Source: Aureibaculum luteum (lineage in GTDB: Bacteria > Bacteroidota > Bacteroidia > Flavobacteriales > Flavobacteriaceae). From it: 64,000 nucleotides of DNA. Shown here piece after piece: positions 36,312 to 44,576 of the stretch. The notes beneath the pieces were generated by a model, which had not been told where the DNA came from, did no database searches, and saw only the letters and a program-made list of their open reading frames with translations. Numbering within the stretch: position 1 is the first letter of the stretch; each line of letters opens with the position of its first letter. Where the stretch lies: the NCBI RefSeq assembly GCF_003449015.1, contig NZ_QRGD01000002.1, positions 124,001-188,000 on the forward strand, read 5' to 3'. The translations under genes and the position numbers were made by a program.

Positions 36312-36965
36312 ATGAGAACAGATTCAAGTATTAAAAGAGATGTTTTAGATGAATTAATATGGCAACCAAGCATTGATGAAACTCAAATTGGGGTTGTTGT
36401 AAAAAATGGTGTTGTAACACTTACTGGGGTTGTAGATAGTTACATGAAAAAACAAGAGGTAGAAAAAGCTGCAAAAAGTGTGTTAGGTGTAAAAGCAGTA
36501 GCTGAAGATATTGAAGTTAAATATGGTACTGCTTCACATACATCAGATTCAGAAATTGCAGCCGCAGCAGTAAAAGCATTAAAATGGAATATTACAGTAC
36601 CTGAGAAAAAAATAGAGGTAAAAGTTGAAGATGGTTGGGTTTATCTTACAGGTGAAGTAGTGTGGGATTTTGAGAAAAATTCAGCGAAAAATGCTGTTAA
36701 AAATATTCCCGGTGTTAAATATGTGGTAAATAATATTACGCTTAAAAATAATATAGATGCTATCAATATTAAAGAAAAGATCAAAAAAGCATTTGAACGT
36801 TCTGCAGATATTGATTCGAAAAGTATTACCGTAAGTGCCGAAGGTCATAATGTGAAGTTAACAGGAAAGGTACATTCATTAAAAGAAAAAGATGAAGCAA
36901 GAAAAACGGCGTTTTATGCACCTGGAGTATACACTGTAGATAATGAATTAGAAGTTGTGTATTAG
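36312..36965 (+). CDS. triple-BON-domain protein 1
   Basis: A 217-residue protein made of three BON domains (about residues 4-70, 78-146 and 148-216), each with the core GVVTLTGxV pattern (VVKNGVVTLTGVVDSYM, then VEDGWVYLTGEVVWD and EGHNVKLTGKVHS). BON domains bind phospholipid surfaces or polymers and are common in osmotic-shock proteins such as OsmY. No signal peptide is seen, so unlike OsmY it is probably cytoplasmic. I use the ATG at 36312; the upstream TTG at 36288 gives a poor N-terminus. It is the first of four paralogues in 6.3 kb, each with its own operator. Confidence 0.92.
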   Translation: MRTDSSIKRDVLDELIWQPSIDETQIGVVVKNGVVTLTGVVDSYMKKQEVEKAAKSVLGVKAVAEDIEVKYGTASHTSDSEIAAAAVKALKWNITVPEKKIEVKVEDGWVYLTGEVVWDFEKNSAKNAVKNIPGVKYVVNNITLKNNIDAINIKEKIKKAFERSADIDSKSITVSAEGHNVKLTGKVHSLKEKDEARKTAFYAPGVYTVDNELEVVY

Positions 36966-37018
36966 GTTATCTGAAAAGCAATTACAAGTTATTTTTAATC
37001 CTATTAATTCTAAGAAAT

Positions 37019-37057
37019 TGCCTTAATTCAATAACATGGATTAGGGCATTTTTTTTT
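37019..37057 (+). terminator. terminator after BON gene 1
   Basis: TGCCTTAATTC (37019-37029) pairs with GGATTAGGGCA (37038-37048), followed by nine T. The stem resembles the terminator after BON gene 2, consistent with duplication of the whole unit. Confidence 0.88.
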
Positions 37058-37171
37058 ACTCTATTTAACTGATTTTATTTTAAAAAAAAAATATTGCAGT
37101 ATTAATAAAACTATAACTTTACTTGAACTTTAATTAGGTTAAAAAATGGAATTTATAAATAGAACACTGTG

Positions 37172-37241
37172 TTAATAAATTCAAAAAAAGTTTAGAACTG
37201 ATCTAGGTCAGTGTTTCTTTTCACTTGCCATGATAATTTTG
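37172..37241 (+). promoter_or_regulatory. stress-regulon operator H with upstream A-rich block
   Basis: A-rich block from 37172 (TTAATAAATTCAAAAAAAG), palindrome TGATCTAGGTCA at 37199-37210, 23 bases, then TAATTTTG at 37234-37241. It drives the aldehyde dehydrogenase gene. Confidence 0.8.
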
Positions 37242-37266
37242 ATTTTGAATTCTAAAAATTAAAATA

Positions 37267-38670
37267 ATGGAAATAATAAAACAAACATCGAGTATTAAAA
37301 CAGTCAACCCCTATAATAATGAATTGGTGAAAGAGTTTGCACCTATGACTGATATTGAACTAGCAGCAATAATTGATAAGGCTGACAAAGCTTTTGCTTC
37401 TTGGAAAAATCAATCTTATGAAGAAAGAGCAAAAGTAATGCATAAGGTAGCATCTTTGATGCGAGAGAGGAAAGAGGAATTGGGAAAATTAGCCACATTA
37501 GAAATGGGTAAACTAATTTCTGAATCAATTTACGAAGTAGAATTATCCGCAGATATTTTTGATTATTACGCTGATAAAGCTGCTGAATTATTAGCTGATA
37601 AACCGTTAGAAGTTAAAAATGGAGAAGCATTTATCTCCTATGAACCTATTGGAACTATTCTAAGCATTCAACCATGGAATTTTCCCTACTATCAAATCAC
37701 CAGAAGTGCCGCCTCAAATCTTATGGCTGGTAATACAATGGTGTTAAAACATGCTTCAAACGTACCTCAGTGTGCTCAATTAATGGAAGACTTATTTATA
37801 AAGGCAGGCTTACCTGTTGGAGTTTATAATAACATTTTTATTCCAGGAAAAGAAATTAAAAGTTTGGTTTCAAATCCTAAAATTAAGGCAGTTTCTTTAA
37901 CGGGAAGTGAACTTGCAGGAACTAGTATTGCTAGTGCAGCTGGAGCGAAAGCAAAAAAAGTAACATTGGAATTAGGAGGTAGTGATCCTTTTATAGTTTT
38001 AGATGATGTGGATATTGATTTGGCGGTGAAAACTGCTGTTGATGGAAGAATGTGGAATGCGGGTCAAGTTTGTGTTTCCCCTAAAAGGGTTATCGTTCCA
38101 GAAAAAATGAAAGCAGCCTTTTTAGCGAAAGTAAAAGATGTTTTTGCCACTTTAAAAGTGGGTGATCCAATGGATAAGGAAACCAACGTAGCTCCTTTGA
38201 GTACAGAAGCCGCTGCAAATGATGTAATTGCCCAAATTAATAAAGCCGCACAACAAAATGCGACAATTGTATTGGGGGGTAAACGTATGGATAGGAAAGG
38301 AGCCTTTGTAGAGCCCACCATAATTACAGACATAACCTCAGAAATGGATGCTTTCCATGAAGAAATATTTGGTCCCGTGTTTATGTTGTATAGCTACAAA
38401 GATATAGATGAGGCTATCAGTATTGCTAATGCTACGAAGTTTGGTTTGGGTGGCACCGTTTTTGGCAACAATATCAAAAAAGCCGTTGAGGTGGCTCGAA
38501 AAATAGATACCGGTATGGTATATATCAATCATGTTACTGGAATTGCACCAGAATTACCTTTTGGAGGAACAAAAAATTCAGGTTTCGGTAGAGAACAAGC
38601 TCCTATGGGAATTTATGAATTTGTTAATGAGAAATTGATTCGTACAACAACTCCTAAGGCTATTTATTAA
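37267..38670 (+). CDS. NAD(P)-dependent succinate-semialdehyde-type aldehyde dehydrogenase
   Basis: Aldehyde dehydrogenase superfamily, 467 residues, closest in pattern to succinate-semialdehyde dehydrogenases (GabD-like). Motifs: IQPWNFPYYQITRSAASNLMAG (cofactor and oxyanion Asn), TLELGGSDPFIVL with the general-base Glu, WNAGQVCVSPKRV with the catalytic Cys, and EEIFGPVFMLY. It would oxidise short semialdehydes to acids in the cytoplasm, helping remove reactive aldehydes under stress. It is monocistronic with its own operator H and a terminator 139 bases past the stop codon. Confidence 0.92.
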   Translation: MEIIKQTSSIKTVNPYNNELVKEFAPMTDIELAAIIDKADKAFASWKNQSYEERAKVMHKVASLMRERKEELGKLATLEMGKLISESIYEVELSADIFDYYADKAAELLADKPLEVKNGEAFISYEPIGTILSIQPWNFPYYQITRSAASNLMAGNTMVLKHASNVPQCAQLMEDLFIKAGLPVGVYNNIFIPGKEIKSLVSNPKIKAVSLTGSELAGTSIASAAGAKAKKVTLELGGSDPFIVLDDVDIDLAVKTAVDGRMWNAGQVCVSPKRVIVPEKMKAAFLAKVKDVFATLKVGDPMDKETNVAPLSTEAAANDVIAQINKAAQQNATIVLGGKRMDRKGAFVEPTIITDITSEMDAFHEEIFGPVFMLYSYKDIDEAISIANATKFGLGGTVFGNNIKKAVEVARKIDTGMVYINHVTGIAPELPFGGTKNSGFGREQAPMGIYEFVNEKLIRTTTPKAIY

Positions 38671-38991
38671 AAAGTTTTGTGTAGCCTTGTAAAGGTGTGC
38701 TATCTAAACACGTATCGAATCTGATTTATAACTTAGACAATAGAAATAGTAGTAGGATTTCATAAGCCTGATGACTAACTCATAATTGGAAGAGTTAAAT
38801 TGTAAATGACCCACTAATTTAAAATAATTAGTGGGTTTATTTATTTTTCAGATTTTATTTAAAATCTTTTCTATGTTTTTTCCAACCCTTTTATGAGCAA
38901 CTACTAATAAATTTCTTTCTATGTTTTATTTAACTCAGAATTAATTTTCAATGGTAGAGCATACTTCTTACACAATAAATAGTATTCTCTG
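38671..38991. other. gene-free stretch after the aldehyde dehydrogenase
   Basis: The gap to BON gene 2 is 428 bases. It holds a terminator (38809-38850) and then the A-rich block and operator I. No reading frame worth calling is present. Confidence 0.5.
38809..38850 (+). terminator. terminator after the aldehyde dehydrogenase gene
   Basis: ACCCACTAATT (38809-38819) pairs perfectly with AATTAGTGGGT (38826-38836), six-base loop, then a T-rich tract. Confidence 0.88.
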
Positions 38992-39061
38992 TTAAAATTT
39001 TCAAAAATAAGTTGATGCTGATGTAGGTCAGTGTCTTTATTCTAATGCTGATGTAATTTTG
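38992..39061 (+). promoter_or_regulatory. stress-regulon operator I with upstream A-rich block
   Basis: A-rich block from 38992 (TTAAAATTTTCAAAAATAAG), palindrome TGATGTAGGTCA at 39019-39030, 23 bases, then TAATTTTG at 39054-39061. The palindrome is identical to that of operator G, in front of the other close BON paralogue. Confidence 0.82.
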
Positions 39062-39098
39062 GGGTATTAATAAAAGTTTAATTTAAATCATAGAAATT

Positions 39099-39752
39099 AT
39101 GAGAACAGATTTTAGTATTAAAGAAGATGTCTTAGATGAACTAGAATGGCAACCAAGCATCGATGAAACTCAAATTGGAGTAACTGTAAAAGATGGTGTG
39201 GTAACACTTTCAGGAACTGTTGACAGCTATGTTAAAAAACGTGAAGCTGAAAAAGCTGCAAAAAGTGTAGTTGGCGTAAAAGCGGTAGCTGAAGATATTG
39301 AGGTTAAATATGGAACAACTTCACATAAATCAGATACTGAAATAGCCACAGCAGCAGTAAGTGCATTAAAATGGAATATTGCGGTGCCTGAAAACAAAAT
39401 TGATGTAAAAGTTGAAGATGGTTGGGTTTATTTGACAGGTGAAGTAAAATGGGAATTTGAAAAAAAAGCAGCTACAAAAGCAGTTGAAAATTTAACCAGT
39501 GTAAAATATGTGGTAAATAATATTTCACTCAAAAACAATATTGACGTTAGTGATATAGAAACCAAAATCAAAAAAGCATTTGAACGTTCAGCAGATATTG
39601 ATGCAAATAGTATTAGTGTAAAAACGGAAGGTCATACTGTAAAATTATCAGGGAAAGTACATTCATTAAAAGAAAAAGATGAAGCTAGAAATACTGCTTA
39701 TTTTGCCCCAGGCGTATGGAGTGTAGACAATGAATTAGAAGTGGTGTATTAA
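39099..39752 (+). CDS. triple-BON-domain protein 2
   Basis: A 217-residue protein with three BON domains, very close to BON protein 1 (shared blocks include DVLDEL-x-WQPSIDETQIGV, AAKSV-x-GVKAVAEDIEVKYG and KIKKAFERSADID). The BON cores are VKDGVVTLSGTVDSY, VEDGWVYLTGEVKWE and EGHTVKLSGKVHS. The promoter, gene and terminator of this unit all resemble those of BON gene 1, so the complete cassette was duplicated. Predicted cytoplasmic, surface- or lipid-binding; exact role unknown. Confidence 0.92.
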   Translation: MRTDFSIKEDVLDELEWQPSIDETQIGVTVKDGVVTLSGTVDSYVKKREAEKAAKSVVGVKAVAEDIEVKYGTTSHKSDTEIATAAVSALKWNIAVPENKIDVKVEDGWVYLTGEVKWEFEKKAATKAVENLTSVKYVVNNISLKNNIDVSDIETKIKKAFERSADIDANSISVKTEGHTVKLSGKVHSLKEKDEARNTAYFAPGVWSVDNELEVVY

Positions 39753-39801
39753 TTTTTTCTAAAAAAACTTTTAAGAAGTCGATTCGATCGTTTTCTTATA
39801 G

Positions 39802-39844
39802 AAAATTGTCCTAACTCATTAAATGAATTAGGGCAATTTTTTTT
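39802..39844 (+). terminator. terminator after BON gene 2
   Basis: AATTGTCCTAA and TTAGGGCAATT form an 11-bp stem with one G-U pair, extended by outer A-T pairs, then eight T. It ends four bases before operator J, so one unit stops where the next begins. Confidence 0.88.
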
Positions 39845-39848
39845 ATAC

Positions 39849-39891
39849 TGACCTTGGTCAGTAACTAATACTCTTTATCATACTAACTTTG
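39849..39891 (+). promoter_or_regulatory. stress-regulon operator J and -7 box
   Basis: TGACCTTGGTCA at 39849-39860, 23 bases, then TAACTTTG at 39884-39891. It drives BON gene 3 and lies directly against the preceding terminator, leaving no room for the A-rich block. Confidence 0.82.
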
Positions 39892-39928
39892 TAGTATACT
39901 TATTATTTCATAGTAAAAAAAATGTATC

Positions 39929-40597
39929 ATGAAATCAGATTTAAAAATTAAGAACGATGTTCTAGAAGAATTATCATGGCAACCCAATATCGATGAAACT
40001 CAAGTTGGTGTAGCGGTAAAAAATGGTATTGTTACCCTTACAGGTATTGTAAGTGATTTAACAAAAAAGGATGCTATTGAGAGAGCTGTTAAAAATATAG
40101 CGGGTGTAAAAGCAATAGCAGAAGAGATAAAAGTGAAATATGGCGATAGTGACAAGCATTTAGATATAGAAATTGCAAAGGCTGCAATAGATGCTTTAGA
40201 ATGGAATGCCTCTGTGCCCATGGATCAAATAATTGTAGAAGTTGATCACGGTACCATTTATTTAACAGGAGAAGTAGAATGGGCCTATCAAAAAGACTTT
40301 GCCAAAAGAACAATTGAAAACTTATTTGGAGTAAAAGAAGTTATTAATAATATTCAGTTGTCACATAAAACAACAGCTAGTGATGTAGCCGATAAAATAG
40401 AAAAAGCATTGGAACGCTCTGCAACTATTGATTCGAAAAACATAATGGTTCACCTTGATGAAAATACGATAGTATTGGGTGGAATGGTTCACTCTTTAAA
40501 AGAAAAAGATGATGCAGAAATTGCGGCATATAGTGCTCCTGGAGTAACCAATGTTATCAATGAACTTGAAGTAGAGTATTCCCCAGTTTATCTATAA
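39929..40597 (+). CDS. triple-BON-domain protein 3
   Basis: A 222-residue paralogue with the same three-BON layout (VKNGIVTLTGIVSDL, VDHGTIYLTGEVEWA and LDENTIVLGGMVHS). It is more diverged than copies 1 and 2 and ends in a short extra tail (YSPVYL). A 3-hydroxyacyl-CoA dehydrogenase gene follows after 123 bases without an evident terminator, so they may share a transcript. Confidence 0.9.
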   Translation: MKSDLKIKNDVLEELSWQPNIDETQVGVAVKNGIVTLTGIVSDLTKKDAIERAVKNIAGVKAIAEEIKVKYGDSDKHLDIEIAKAAIDALEWNASVPMDQIIVEVDHGTIYLTGEVEWAYQKDFAKRTIENLFGVKEVINNIQLSHKTTASDVADKIEKALERSATIDSKNIMVHLDENTIVLGGMVHSLKEKDDAEIAAYSAPGVTNVINELEVEYSPVYL

Positions 40598-40720
40598 TGT
40601 AATTTGCATTGTACATGTGATACAAGTAGGAAAATTGGATTGTAATTCTAAATGAACAGAAATTTCAAAAAAGGCTGTTTTAATTGAGGTAAAATAAATA
40701 AACTATTTAAATATATAAAA

Positions 40721-41617
40721 ATGAATTATAAAAATATAACCATAGCCGGAAGTGGTGTTTTAGGATACCAGATTGCATTTCAAACTGCATTTCATGGCTT
40801 TCATGTAACCGTTTACGATATCAATGATACTGTTTTAGAAAAAGCAAAAGCAAAATTCGAAAGGTTAAGTAAAGCTTATAAAAGAGATCTAAACGCATCA
40901 GAGCAACAAATTGAGAAAACACGTTTAAATTTAAGGTATAGTTCCAATTTGGCTGAAGCGGTAAAAGATGCAGATTTACTAATTGAAGCGGTACCTGAAA
41001 ATCCAACAATAAAAATTGAATTTTACAAAAAATTAGCAAAAGTAGCACCTGAAAAAACAGTATTTGCAACCAACTCTTCAACACTTTTACCGAGTCAATT
41101 TTCAGAATTTACAGGTCGACCTACAAAATTTTTAGCGTTGCATTTTGCCAATACCATATGGATTCATAATACCGCAGAAATAATGGGTCATCCAACAACT
41201 GACCCTGAGGTATTTAAAGATGTCGTAGCTTTTGCAAAAGCTATTGGTATGTTAGCCTTGCCTTTACATAAAGAGCAACCAGGATACATCCTAAATTCGT
41301 TACTAGTGCCAATGCTAAGTGCCGCAACAGACTTATTGGTTAGTGAAGTTGCCGAAGTAGAAACCATAGATAAAACATGGATGAAAGCAACTGGAGCACC
41401 GTTAGGACCTTTTGGTATTCTTGATGTTGTAGGGATTACAACCGCCTACAATATTGATAAAATGAAAGCAGAGAAAACCAAAGATGAATTAAAAATTAAA
41501 ACAGTAAACTACTTAAAAGAAAAATTTATAGATAAAAACAAATTAGGGGTTTCTACAGGAGAAGGGTTTTATAAATACCCTAATCCAGCTTATGAAAGCC
41601 CAGATTTTTTAAAATAG
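40721..41617 (+). CDS. 3-hydroxyacyl-CoA (3-hydroxybutyryl-CoA) dehydrogenase
   Basis: Short-form NAD-dependent 3-hydroxyacyl-CoA dehydrogenase, 298 residues. The N-terminal Rossmann motif is ITIAGSGVLGYQIA with the acidic end VYDIND; ATNSSTLLPSQ and the catalytic histidine in LALHFANTIWIH follow; the C-terminal helical domain has GYILNSLLVPML and STGEGFYKYP. It would interconvert acetoacetyl- and 3-hydroxybutyryl-CoA or similar in the cytoplasm. No thiolase or hydratase gene is nearby, so this is a stress-linked single enzyme, not a beta-oxidation operon. Confidence 0.9.
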   Translation: MNYKNITIAGSGVLGYQIAFQTAFHGFHVTVYDINDTVLEKAKAKFERLSKAYKRDLNASEQQIEKTRLNLRYSSNLAEAVKDADLLIEAVPENPTIKIEFYKKLAKVAPEKTVFATNSSTLLPSQFSEFTGRPTKFLALHFANTIWIHNTAEIMGHPTTDPEVFKDVVAFAKAIGMLALPLHKEQPGYILNSLLVPMLSAATDLLVSEVAEVETIDKTWMKATGAPLGPFGILDVVGITTAYNIDKMKAEKTKDELKIKTVNYLKEKFIDKNKLGVSTGEGFYKYPNPAYESPDFLK

Positions 41618-41881
41618 GTATTAAAATGTTGTAGGTTGCTTTATTTTATTTTGATGTATGTCATGTTTTAAAATTGAGTTAGTAGCTATATATAGAAATA
41701 GTCTTAGCTATTCAGTTTCGGATATCTACTTTTCCCTAGCAGAGATCATTTTCTTTATAAAGTTAAAGAAACGTATGGGTGCTATGATAAGTTGAATAGT
41801 AGAATAGGGGAGTTGTCTATTATTAAAAAACTTGAGTAACTTGAAATATAATGTCAAAATAGATAAGAATTCTATATAGGC
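41618..41881. other. gene-free stretch before BON gene 4
   Basis: The gap is 344 bases including operator K. Besides that operator I see no gene, terminator or repeat of note here. Confidence 0.4.
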
Positions 41882-41924
41882 TGATATAGATCATTTTAGA
41901 TGGTGGTTTTCTAAAGTAATTTTA
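41882..41924 (+). promoter_or_regulatory. stress-regulon operator K and -7 box
   Basis: TGATATAGATCA at 41882-41893, 23 bases, then TAATTTTA at 41917-41924. It drives BON gene 4. Palindrome and -7 box are both weaker than in operators D to J. Confidence 0.7.
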
Positions 41925-41961
41925 CATGTATTAGTTATTGTTTAATTTAGAAGTAAGTAAA

Positions 41962-42618
41962 ATGAAAACAGATTTAAAAATAAAGAATGATGTACTCCAA
42001 GAACTTGCGTGGCAACCTAACGTAGATGAAACTCAGATAGGAGTAGTCGTTGAAAACGGAGTTGTTATGCTAACAGGTGTAGTTGATAATTACCTCGTAA
42101 AAGTGGCAGCAGAGAAGGCAGCAAAAAGAGTAAAAGGTGTAAAAGCATTTGCGGGTGACATTCATGTAAAATATGGTACTAATTTTCAAAAAACGGATAT
42201 TGAAATAGGTAAAGCAATTGTAAAAGCTTTTGAATGGAATACAGCTGTGCCTGAAGATAAAATTTCAATTGAAGTACGCGATGGTTGGGTTACTATATCG
42301 GGAGAGGTAGAATGGGCATATGAAAGAGATGCCGCTGCTAGAGTTATAGAGAGCATAAAAGGCGTTAAGTGGATCAACAATACGATTACAATAATATCAG
42401 AAAAAATAAAAGAAGACGTTACAGGCAAAATTGCTAAAGCTTTTAAACGTTCAGCTGATATAGAAGCAGATGGAATCACTGTTGAAATAATAAATGGTTT
42501 GGTAAAACTAAGAGGAATTGTGCATTCAATTTCTGAAAAAAAAGCAGCTGAAAAAGCAGCGTATTTTTCTCCAGGAGTTGATGTCATTATAAATGAGTTA
42601 GAAGTAATAGACAATTAG
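41962..42618 (+). CDS. triple-BON-domain protein 4
   Basis: A 218-residue fourth paralogue with three BON domains (VENGVVMLTGVVDNY, VRDGWVTISGEVEWA and IINGLVKLRGIVHS). The start is the ATG at 41962; an in-frame TTG at 41938 would add eight residues after the -7 box but is less likely. The exonuclease III gene starts 26 bases downstream and is probably co-transcribed, linking this BON protein to DNA repair. Confidence 0.9.
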   Translation: MKTDLKIKNDVLQELAWQPNVDETQIGVVVENGVVMLTGVVDNYLVKVAAEKAAKRVKGVKAFAGDIHVKYGTNFQKTDIEIGKAIVKAFEWNTAVPEDKISIEVRDGWVTISGEVEWAYERDAAARVIESIKGVKWINNTITIISEKIKEDVTGKIAKAFKRSADIEADGITVEIINGLVKLRGIVHSISEKKAAEKAAYFSPGVDVIINELEVIDN

Positions 42619-42644
42619 TTTTAAATCTAACAATAGGAATAGGT

Positions 42645-43406
42645 ATGCATATAATATCTTGGAATGTAAATGGAATACGTGCCATTGTAAAGAAGAATTT
42701 TGTTGAAAGTGTTAAAAAACTGAATCCAGATATTATTTGCTTGCAAGAGACAAGAGCTAGCGAAAAGGAAGTTGAAAAAGCATTATTACCTTTTAAAGAG
42801 TACTATCAATACTGCAACGCTGCAGATAAAAGTGGGTATTCGGGCACTACCATATTGAGTAAGTCAAAACCAGACTTTATAAAAAATGATTTGAACATTG
42901 CAGAACATTATACTGAAGGTAGAGTGCTATGCACCAGTTACCCAGATTTCTATTTGATAAATGTATATGTGCCTAATTCTGGACAGCAATTAGATCGCTT
43001 GGCATATCGAAAAAAATGGGATGCCGATTTTTTAATCTATTTAAAAGAGTTAGAGAAAACGAAACCTGTCATTGTTTGTGGCGATTTTAATGTAGCCCAT
43101 AATTCTATAGATCTGAAAAATGATAGATCTAATTATAACAAAACGGCAGGGTATACTCAGGTTGAAATTGATGGAATGGATAATTTAATAAAATCAGGCT
43201 TTGTAGATGCTTTTAGACATTTTTATCCCGATGAGGTTGCTTATACGTATTGGAGTTATCGCTTTAAAGCTAGAGAGCGAAATACCGGATGGCGAATTGA
43301 TTATTTTTTAGTTAATAAATCAATATTATCTAGAGTAAAAGCCGTTTCTATATATTCAGATATAATGGGGTCAGATCATTGTCCAATAGGTCTAGAAATT
43401 GAATAA
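42645..43406 (+). CDS. xth: exodeoxyribonuclease III
   Basis: AP endonuclease and 3' exonuclease of the ExoIII/EEP family, 253 residues. Motifs: SWNVNGIRAI, IICLQETRASE (metal Glu), YVPNSGQ, VCGDFNVAH (catalytic Asp and Asn), YTYWSYR, RIDYFLVN and the C-terminal GSDHCPIG with the catalytic histidine. It repairs abasic sites and oxidative 3' ends. Its position after BON gene 4 places it under operator K, so oxidative DNA repair appears to be part of the regulon. Confidence 0.95.
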   Translation: MHIISWNVNGIRAIVKKNFVESVKKLNPDIICLQETRASEKEVEKALLPFKEYYQYCNAADKSGYSGTTILSKSKPDFIKNDLNIAEHYTEGRVLCTSYPDFYLINVYVPNSGQQLDRLAYRKKWDADFLIYLKELEKTKPVIVCGDFNVAHNSIDLKNDRSNYNKTAGYTQVEIDGMDNLIKSGFVDAFRHFYPDEVAYTYWSYRFKARERNTGWRIDYFLVNKSILSRVKAVSIYSDIMGSDHCPIGLEIE

Positions 43407-43514
43407 GTACCCTAAATAAATTCACTTTTTAAGTTGGTTTATTTTCCCTTTGTAATCCTTAATTTTGATTAAAATAGTTGCTTTTCTAACTGTTTTTTTT
43501 GAATTAATTTATTA

Positions 43515-43943
43515 TTGAGAAATAATATCAAAATTACATTTCTATTGGTATTACTACTTATGGCAATTGCAAATTATAAAATAAGAGATAAGACAAATTC
43601 TTCAACGTTGATAACTGCCTTATCAATCATAGGTCTAAGTATTGGAGGTATACTTATCTTATATTATGAATTCACTCATGAATTAGAGCAAATGCTCGCA
43701 ATAATTATTCTGTATATTATATTAGCTTTTGGTGCATGGATCTATTCAAAAAAGTTAGTAAGCAGGTTCAGAAATAATACAATTTTTCCTGAAAGAATAA
43801 CTACTTTATATTTAGATACTAATAGTTTTCTAAATACCCTTTTAAAACGTCCACTTGAAACTCTCCTACAACAGATAGGTCCACATCAGCATTCATTAAT
43901 ACCAGTCCATAACCTAAATGAGAGAGCTTACAGTCATTCATAA
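43515..43943 (+). CDS. possible small membrane protein
   Basis: A 142-residue frame with a TTG start (or ATG at 43560, MAIANYKIRDKTN). The first 95 residues have three hydrophobic segments and read like a real small membrane protein. The last 40 residues are antisense to the 43819 gene and have no recognisable features, so the true C-terminus may differ. TAATTTTG at about 43462 could be its -7 box. I would keep it as doubtful. Confidence 0.4.
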   Translation: MRNNIKITFLLVLLLMAIANYKIRDKTNSSTLITALSIIGLSIGGILILYYEFTHELEQMLAIIILYIILAFGAWIYSKKLVSRFRNNTIFPERITTLYLDTNSFLNTLLKRPLETLLQQIGPHQHSLIPVHNLNERAYSHS

Positions 43944-44175
43944 TTTCATGGTTTATTTCGGTAAGCAATGGTAAAAAATGTTCGCGAATCTCTACGCCAG
44001 ATGATTTTCCAATTTTAATTGCTTTTACTACAGCATCCGAAATTTGATTAGGTGACAATCCTTTAACTAATAAATCACTTGCAAGGTGCTCCATGTGTAT
44101 ACTATAATAAAAGTCTAAAAAATTATCAATAGAATCTGGCTTTATAAATTCTTCTCTATAAATTGCTATTTCCAT
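43819..44175 (-). CDS. uncharacterised protein of the sigma-DnaJ operon
   Basis: A 118-residue soluble protein, mixed helix and strand, with no recognised family (IKPDSIDNFLDFYYSIHMEHL, then SDAVVKAIKIGKSSG and HLGYGLVLMNADVDLSVVG). It starts 36 bases after the thioredoxin gene and is the last gene of the minus-strand stress operon. Its 3' end overlaps a doubtful plus-strand frame. Confidence 0.65.
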   Translation of the reverse strand: MEIAIYREEFIKPDSIDNFLDFYYSIHMEHLASDLLVKGLSPNQISDAVVKAIKIGKSSGVEIREHFLPLLTEINHEIMNDCKLSHLGYGLVLMNADVDLSVVGEFQVDVLKGYLENY

Positions 44176-44211
44176 GGTGTTTGATTTTAAAATTATTATT
44201 AGATAATATGT

Positions 44212-44511
44212 TTAAACGTTTTGTTTAATAATTGAAAGAAGCTGTTCTTTGGTTTGTACTCCAGATTGACGCCAAACAATTTTTCCATCCTTAAATAAAA
44301 TCAATGTTGGTACACCTCTTACATTATAGCGTTGAGCTATAGGTTGGTTTTTATCAATATCTATTTTGATAATGCGAACCTTTCCATCAATTTCATTTGC
44401 TACTTGTTTTATTATGGGAGATTGTGCTTTACAAGGACCACACCATTCTGCATGAAAATCAACAAGTACGGGCTTATCGCCCTTAATTAGTTTACTGAAA
44501 TCTGCTTTCAT
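44212..44511 (-). CDS. thioredoxin
   Basis: Cytoplasmic thioredoxin, 99 residues. The active site is AEWCGPCKAQSP at about residues 20-31, the cis-proline lies in VRGVPTLILFKDG, and the buried aspartate in VLVDFHAEW. It reduces protein disulfides. It is in the operon of a sigma factor, a DnaJ protein and two unknown genes; a stable hairpin stands between it and the gene before it, so its level may be set separately. Confidence 0.93.
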   Translation of the reverse strand: MKADFSKLIKGDKPVLVDFHAEWCGPCKAQSPIIKQVANEIDGKVRIIKIDIDKNQPIAQRYNVRGVPTLILFKDGKIVWRQSGVQTKEQLLSIIKQNV

Positions 44512-44532
44512 ATGTTTATATTTAAAATGTGC

Positions 44533-44557
44533 TATAAAACGCCCATTTGTATGGGCG
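44533..44557 (-). terminator. hairpin between the 44577 and thioredoxin genes
   Basis: CGCCCAT and ATGGGCG form a perfect 7-bp G+C-rich stem with a four-base loop (44540-44557). On the minus strand it is followed by TTTTATA. It lies within the operon, 22 bases before the thioredoxin start codon, so it acts as a partial terminator or RNA-processing boundary. Confidence 0.7.
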
Positions 44558-44576
44558 ATTTATTAGTTACATAAAT

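Noticed and set aside
42186-42614. 142-residue minus-strand frame inside BON gene 4
   Set aside because: Antisense shadow; similar long shadows occur in the other BON genes because of their repetitive codon content.
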